Shown: piece after piece, positions 5,859-8,741 of the stretch
Numbering within the stretch: the stretch's first letter is position 1
Layout: each line of letters opens with the position of its first letter
Assembly (NCBI GenBank): GCA_964601125.1
Contig: CAZRKB010000020.1
Location: forward strand, 1 to 8,741
Direction of reading: 5' to 3'
Source: DATDVC01 sp964601125
Lineage (GTDB): Bacteria > Patescibacteriota > Minisyncoccia > Phycocordibacterales > WO2-35-19
DNA: 8,741 nucleotides
The notes under the pieces: model-generated
The model's input: the letters and a program-made list of their open reading frames with translations, nothing else
What the model was told of the DNA's origin: nothing
Databases searched by the model: none
Position numbers and translations under genes: made by a program

Positions 5859-6998
5859 ATGGATGATATTTATAAGAAATCTTTAGAACTGCACAAAAAG
5901 CATAAAGGCAAGATTAGCGTGGAATTAAAAATGTCTCTTGATACAAAAGAAGACCTCTCTCTCGCATATTCTCCGGGGGTAGCAGAAGCAAGCAGGCAAA
6001 TAGGCGCCGAACCAGAAACTGTTTTTGAATACACAGGTAAAGGCAATATGGTGGCGGTCGTAAGCGATGGGAGCGCTATTTTAGGCCTCGGAAACTTGGG
6101 GGCAAAAGCGGCAATCCCAGTCATGGAAGGTAAAGCGGCGCTTTTTAAAAAGTTTGCTGGTATAGACGCATTTCCCATTTGCTTAAATACGCAAGATACG
6201 GAAGATATTATAAAGATCGTAAAGGCGATTACTCCTGTTTTTGGCGCGATAAATCTCGAAGATATTTCCGCCCCCAGGTGTTTTGAGATTGAAGAAAGGC
6301 TCAGAAAGGAAGCTGATATTCCCATAATGCACGACGATCAACATGGTACGGCTGTTGTAGTGCTTGCGGGACTACTCAATGCTTTGAAATTGCGCGGGGG
6401 ATCAAAAGAAAGTGTAAAAATCGTAGTCAATGGAGCTGGTGCTGCTGGTGTAGCCATCACTAAAATTCTTTTGGAATACGGTTTTGAAAATATAATGATG
6501 GCCGATTCTAAGGGCGCGATTTATGAGGGGCGAGAAGGTTTAGATGGAATAAAAAAAGAGCTTGCAGAGAATACAAACAAAGAAGGTAAAAGTGGCGATC
6601 TCTCGGAAATAATAAAAGGGGCGGATATTTTCATCGGAGTAAGCAAGGCAAAGCTTGTAACCGAGGAAATGGTGCGGAGCATGGTAAAAGACCCGATCAT
6701 TTTTGCCTTGGCAAACCCAGAGCCGGAGATAAGCGTGGAGGAGGCAAAGGTCGCAGGAGCACTCGTGGTAGCCACCGGTCGTTCTGACTTTCCAAACCAG
6801 GTTAACAACGCTCTCGCTTTCCCTGGGCTTTTCCGTGGTGCTCTTGATAACAAAATAAAACAATTCGAACCGCGTATGTTCGTCAAAGCAGCAGAAACTC
6901 TTGCAAACCTGGTTCCAAACCCTACACCAGAAAAAATAATCCCGGAGCCTTTTGAAGAGGGGATAGCAGAAAAAATCGCAAGAGTTATAAAAAACTAG
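5859..6998 (+). CDS. NAD(P)-dependent malic enzyme, short bacterial form
   Basis: It catalyses oxidative decarboxylation of malate to pyruvate with NAD(P)H formation, in the cytosol. The malic N-terminal domain (about 15-165) carries the proton-transfer Tyr37 in LAYSPGVA and Lys92 in MEGKAALFKKF. The metal ligands are E134-D135 in NLEDISAPRCFEIE and D159-D160 in MHDDQHGTA. The NAD-binding domain (about 166-379) has GAGAAG at 192-197 and Asp216 after the second strand (MADSKG). ADIFIGVSKAKLVTEEMV, FALANPEPE and NQVNNALAFPGLFRGAL follow in the usual order. At 379 residues it is close to the small YtsJ/archaeal-type enzymes and lacks the phosphotransacetylase-like domain of MaeB. All key residues are intact, so it should be active; NAD versus NADP preference cannot be settled. 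No SD is present; a promoter is placed so that the message is almost leaderless. The TAG stop lies inside a long inverted repeat. Confidence 0.94.
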   Translation: MDDIYKKSLELHKKHKGKISVELKMSLDTKEDLSLAYSPGVAEASRQIGAEPETVFEYTGKGNMVAVVSDGSAILGLGNLGAKAAIPVMEGKAALFKKFAGIDAFPICLNTQDTEDIIKIVKAITPVFGAINLEDISAPRCFEIEERLRKEADIPIMHDDQHGTAVVVLAGLLNALKLRGGSKESVKIVVNGAGAAGVAITKILLEYGFENIMMADSKGAIYEGREGLDGIKKELAENTNKEGKSGDLSEIIKGADIFIGVSKAKLVTEEMVRSMVKDPIIFALANPEPEISVEEAKVAGALVVATGRSDFPNQVNNALAFPGLFRGALDNKIKQFEPRMFVKAAETLANLVPNPTPEKIIPEPFEEGIAEKIARVIKN

Positions 6999-7082
6999 CT
7001 AAAAACTTTCTAGAGAAAAGTCTGGCCGAGCGGAGCGAAGGAGACCCGAGGACTTTTTGAAAGAAACGTTTTTAGCTAGTTT
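6992..7082. terminator. Bidirectional nested inverted repeat between malic enzyme and yqeY
   Basis: The outer arms AAACTAGCTAAAAAC (6992-7006) and GTTTTTAGCTAGTTT (7068-7082) are exact 15-base inverted copies. TTTCT/AGAAA (7007-7011/7062-7066) continues the stem past one bulge. An inner stem AAAAGTC (7016-7022)/GACTTTT (7051-7057) surrounds a purine-rich G+C block with GAGCG repeated. T-runs follow stems on both strands. The arms contain the malic enzyme TAG and reach the first two bases of the yqeY stop triplet. The likely role is termination of both convergent transcripts. Confidence 0.7.
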
Positions 7083-7530
7083 AACCCAAAACTTCTTCAA
7101 CCACTTTTTTGACCGTAGCTCCATCCGCCTCCCCCTTTATTTCTTTCATTACAGCTCCAATTAAAATTCCAATTTTGCTTTTGTCTGTAATTTTTAATTC
7201 TTCAATTTTTAATCTCACAATCTCCTTAACTTTTTCCTCACTCATTTGAGCGGGGAGGAATTCTTCAAGCACTTTAAGCTCTGCCGCCTCGTTATCCGCC
7301 AAATCCTGCCTACCACCCTTTTGGAATTGCTCAATAGAGTCTTTTCTTTGTTTAACTAGTCTTCTGATGACCGCAAGAGCTTCGTCGTCACCAAGCTTGT
7401 CTTTTGGGGTTTTACCTTTAGCGACCGCTTCGTTAGTAAAGCTAGCTAAAACTCCACGAAGAGTGGTGAGCCGTACCCCATCGCGAGCTTTCATCGCCGC
7501 AACCATTTCAGATTGTATTTTTTCTTGCAT
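7081..7530 (-). CDS. yqeY: GatB/YqeY domain protein, 149 aa
   Basis: This is a YqeY family protein, all-helical and related to the C-terminal tail of GatB of the tRNA amidotransferase. Its exact role is not established; a link to tRNA or aminoacyl-tRNA handling is inferred from the GatB relation. The N-terminal IQSEMVAAMKARDGVRLTTLRGVLASF, the central E-x-x-VLEEFLPAQMSEE and the C-terminal IGAVMKEIKGEADGATVKKVVEEVL are typical. Starting at the ATG at 7530 gives 149 residues, the normal family length. An in-frame GTG at 7548 would add six residues but lies upstream of the -10 box. A perfect TATAAT sits 6 nt before the ATG with no SD in range, so the message is probably leaderless. It is convergent with malic enzyme and divergent from rmuC. 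Confidence 0.93.
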   Translation of the reverse strand: MQEKIQSEMVAAMKARDGVRLTTLRGVLASFTNEAVAKGKTPKDKLGDDEALAVIRRLVKQRKDSIEQFQKGGRQDLADNEAAELKVLEEFLPAQMSEEKVKEIVRLKIEELKITDKSKIGILIGAVMKEIKGEADGATVKKVVEEVLG

Positions 7531-7536
7531 AAGAAC

Positions 7537-7542
7537 ATTATA
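7537..7542 (-). promoter_or_regulatory. -10 box of yqeY (leaderless start)
   Basis: A perfect TATAAT on the minus strand lies 6 nt before the ATG at 7530. Transcription about 7 nt downstream of the box would begin at the A of the ATG. No convincing -35 is visible; the expected position falls within the palindrome arm. Confidence 0.55.
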
Positions 7543-7590
7543 CCTCACCCCTAGCCCCTCTCCTAGATTTAGGAGAGGGGAAAAGTGATG

Positions 7591-7596
7591 TATAAT
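7591..7596 (+). promoter_or_regulatory. -10 box of rmuC (leaderless start)
   Basis: A perfect TATAAT lies 6 nt before the ATG at 7603, the same geometry as yqeY on the other strand. No good -35 is seen (TTTAGG at 7568-7573 has three of six matches). Confidence 0.5.
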
Positions 7597-7602
7597 TTAC
7601 TC

Positions 7603-8637
7603 ATGCAAAATATACTCACCATTATTCTTGGAGTTGGCTTGGTGGTAGCCATTTTCGCGTTGCTGCGTAAAAAGGAAACACCAGAAAAGCAGGATGATAC
7701 AGGCCTTAGGCTTCTTTTGGAGCAAATGAACAATCTTTCCAGGACTGTTGATGAGAGACTAGGGGAGTCTTCAAAAATAGTCCACGAGTCGCTCCACAGG
7801 CAGTTTGGCGAATCCCAAAGACTGATTAAAGATATCACCGAGGAGCTTGCCCATGTCAAAGATACAGGTAGACGAGTCGAGGGTTTCGCCGAACAACTCC
7901 AAAACCTTCAAGACATTTTAAGAAACCCAAAGCAACGCGGGATTTTAGGCGAATATTACCTAGAGACTTTACTCAAAAATGTACTCCCGACTGGAAGCTA
8001 CCAAACTCAATACCCGTTTAAAGACGGCAGCATTGTTGATGCAGTGGTTTTTGTGAAAGACAAAATTATCCCGATCGACTCCAAGTTTTCACTCGAAAAT
8101 TACAACAGGTTGGTAGAAGAAAAAGATCCGGCAGAAAAGGCAAAGCTACAAAAGACATTTGAGAATGATTTAAAAAACAGGATTTTAGAAACTTCAAAAT
8201 ATATACAACCCCAGCAAGATACCATGGACTTTGCTTTCATGTTTATTCCTCACGAAGCAATCTATTACGACCTCATATTGGGCAGGGTAGGAGCATCAGA
8301 AGAAAATTTAATTCAAAGAGCTGCGGCAAAGTATAAAGTGATCATAGTGTCTCCTACCAGTTTCTTGGCTTATTTGCAAACTGTTTTGCAGGGTTTAAAC
8401 GCAATGAAAATAGAAGAAAAAGCAAAAGACATTATCGTAAACGTAGTTAAACTCGGAGAGCACCTAAAAAGATACGACGAATATCACTCTAAACTCGGTA
8501 CCTCTCTTTCTACGGTAGTAAATCACTATACAAATTCAAATAAAGAACTCGGTAAAATAGACAAAGATATAATAAAGCTGACTGGAGAAAAAGTGGGGTT
8601 TGAATTGCCGCCTGTTGATCTTCCAGATATTGGTTAA
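7603..8637 (+). CDS. rmuC: DNA recombination protein RmuC homologue, 344 aa
   Basis: RmuC proteins are predicted PD-(D/E)XK-fold nucleases that limit inversion at short inverted repeats in E. coli. Residues 3-21 (ILTIILGVGLVVAIFALL) form a single N-terminal membrane anchor. Residues about 35-105 are a heptad-like coiled coil (LLLEQMNNLSRTVDERL and on). The RmuC domain follows from about 108: GILGEYYLETLL with E117, then VDAVVFVKDKIIPIDSKF with D146, D159 and K161 as the probable nuclease residues. FMFIPHEAIYYDLI (212-225) and the VSPTSFLAYLQTVLQGL segment (249-265) complete the family pattern. The length is shorter than E. coli RmuC (about 475 aa) mainly through a smaller coiled coil. The start at 7603 is chosen because a TATAAT lies 6 nt upstream. 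The alternative is ATG 7588, which adds five residues and has an AGGGG 7 nt before it, but that sequence is the palindrome arm. It is followed by stem-loop repeats. Confidence 0.92.
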   Translation: MQNILTIILGVGLVVAIFALLRKKETPEKQDDTGLRLLLEQMNNLSRTVDERLGESSKIVHESLHRQFGESQRLIKDITEELAHVKDTGRRVEGFAEQLQNLQDILRNPKQRGILGEYYLETLLKNVLPTGSYQTQYPFKDGSIVDAVVFVKDKIIPIDSKFSLENYNRLVEEKDPAEKAKLQKTFENDLKNRILETSKYIQPQQDTMDFAFMFIPHEAIYYDLILGRVGASEENLIQRAAAKYKVIIVSPTSFLAYLQTVLQGLNAMKIEEKAKDIIVNVVKLGEHLKRYDEYHSKLGTSLSTVVNHYTNSNKELGKIDKDIIKLTGEKVGFELPPVDLPDIG

Positions 8638-8644
8638 GAAAAAA

Positions 8645-8665
8645 ACCACCTATTTGGAAGGTGGT
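8645..8665 (+). terminator. Stem-loop after rmuC (weak terminator candidate, repeat copy 1)
   Basis: ACCACC (8645-8650) and GGTGGT (8660-8665) pair around TATTTGGAA, 8 nt after the rmuC stop. The following CCTTATC has no T-run on the plus strand. On the minus strand the stem is followed by TTTTT, so it works better as a terminator for a leftward transcript entering from beyond the window. Confidence 0.4.
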
Positions 8666-8672
8666 CCTTATC
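8653..8672. repeat. 20-base direct repeat, copy 1
   Basis: TTTGGAAGGTGGTCCTTATC occurs here and again at 8722-8741, 69 nt apart. Similarity extends leftward with small gaps through ACCACC and TAT, so the repeat unit includes the stem-loop and is about 28-32 nt long. Confidence 0.8.
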
Positions 8673-8709
8673 GGACAGCAGGAATGATATTTACCGTCGT
8701 TGGTACCCC

Positions 8710-8734
8710 ACCACCCTATCTTTTGGAAGGTGGT
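8710..8734. repeat. Stem-loop of repeat copy 2
   Basis: ACCACC (8710-8715) and GGTGGT (8729-8734) pair around a 13-nt loop. This is the same stem as at 8645-8665 with a loop four bases longer. The stem is conserved while the loop changes length. Confidence 0.55.
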
Positions 8735-8741
8735 CCTTATC
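8722..8741. repeat. 20-base direct repeat, copy 2 (runs to window end)
   Basis: This is an exact copy of the sequence at 8653-8672, ending at the last base of the window, so the repeat may continue. The 49 nt between the copies (8673-8721) contain no gene that I can see. Confidence 0.8.

Larger units (their letters stand above)
7525..7608. repeat. Mirror-symmetric element carrying the yqeY and rmuC promoters and starts
   Basis: The core is a perfect 11-base inverted repeat CCCCTCTCCTA (7555-7565)/TAGGAGAGGGG (7570-7580) with loop GATT. The symmetry continues outward: TATAAT faces outward on each side (7537-7542 on minus, 7591-7596 on plus), then ATGCAA on each side (7530-7525 on minus, 7603-7608 on plus). 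The two -10 boxes and the two ATG codons are centred on the same point, 7566.5. The G+C-rich core, next to CTCACCCCTAG, looks like a dispersed intergenic palindrome rather than ordinary promoter DNA. Confidence 0.65.

Noticed and set aside
5870..6325. Long antisense open frame (151 codons) within the malic enzyme gene
   Set aside because: Ser- and Ile-rich mirror of a clear enzyme gene with all catalytic motifs on the plus strand; no ribosome site.
7531..7548. Upstream GTG start for yqeY
   Set aside because: It would place the -10 box TATAAT inside the coding sequence and make the protein longer than the usual 147-149 residues.
8655..8734. T-box riboswitch, suggested by GGTGG
   Set aside because: The conserved T-box core (GGGTGGnACCnCG) is absent, there are two short identical hairpins, and no aminoacyl-tRNA synthetase gene is visible.
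8645..8741. Start of a CRISPR array
   Set aside because: Only two copies are seen, they differ by small gaps within the unit, the 49-base interval is long for a spacer, and no cas gene is near.

Overview
This AT-rich 8.7 kb window reads as a chromosomal housekeeping segment from a small-genome bacterium, most likely a Candidate Phyla Radiation (Patescibacteria/Parcubacteria-type) lineage. That placement is an inference. It rests on a compact UvrA, a short TruB without a PUA domain, several genes with a -10 box directly before the start codon and no Shine-Dalgarno, a tRNA without an encoded CCA, and a mixed gene order. The standard bacterial code applies: TGA ends uvrA and the SDR gene, so this is not a code-25 (TGA = Gly) lineage.

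Layout. 1-160: edge sequence with an AT-rich stem-loop and no gene. 161-1505 (minus strand, read right to left): a secreted LamG/DUF1080-like protein gene that is frameshifted near its 3' end, a 79-aa orphan protein with a strong SD and its own terminator, then tRNA-Ser(UGA). 1506-1724: a divergent regulatory region with nested palindromes and a good uvrA promoter. 1725-5053: the uvrA-truB operon, with the two genes overlapping by ATGA. 5069-5803 (minus): a short-chain dehydrogenase convergent with truB. 5859-6998: a small malic enzyme divergent from the SDR. 6992-7082: a long nested inverted repeat covering both stop codons and the gap between malic enzyme and yqeY. 7081-7530 (minus): yqeY. 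7603-8637: rmuC, divergent from yqeY across a symmetric palindromic element. 8638-8741: intergenic sequence with two copies of a stem-loop repeat.

Functions. UvrA (nucleotide excision repair) and RmuC (predicted nuclease-fold recombination factor) act in DNA maintenance. TruB and tRNA-Ser serve translation. YqeY is a small protein related to the GatB tail. Malic enzyme links malate to pyruvate and NAD(P)H, and the SDR is an oxidoreductase of unknown substrate. Apart from uvrA-truB, the genes look like independent transcription units and I see no dedicated pathway or defence cluster.

The points most worth a second look are: a UvrA whose insertion domain is missing cleanly between two zinc knuckles; the one-base frame break in the secreted protein; the mirror-symmetric yqeY/rmuC promoter element with apparently leaderless starts; a palindrome-rich uvrA leader; and the repeats at the right edge.
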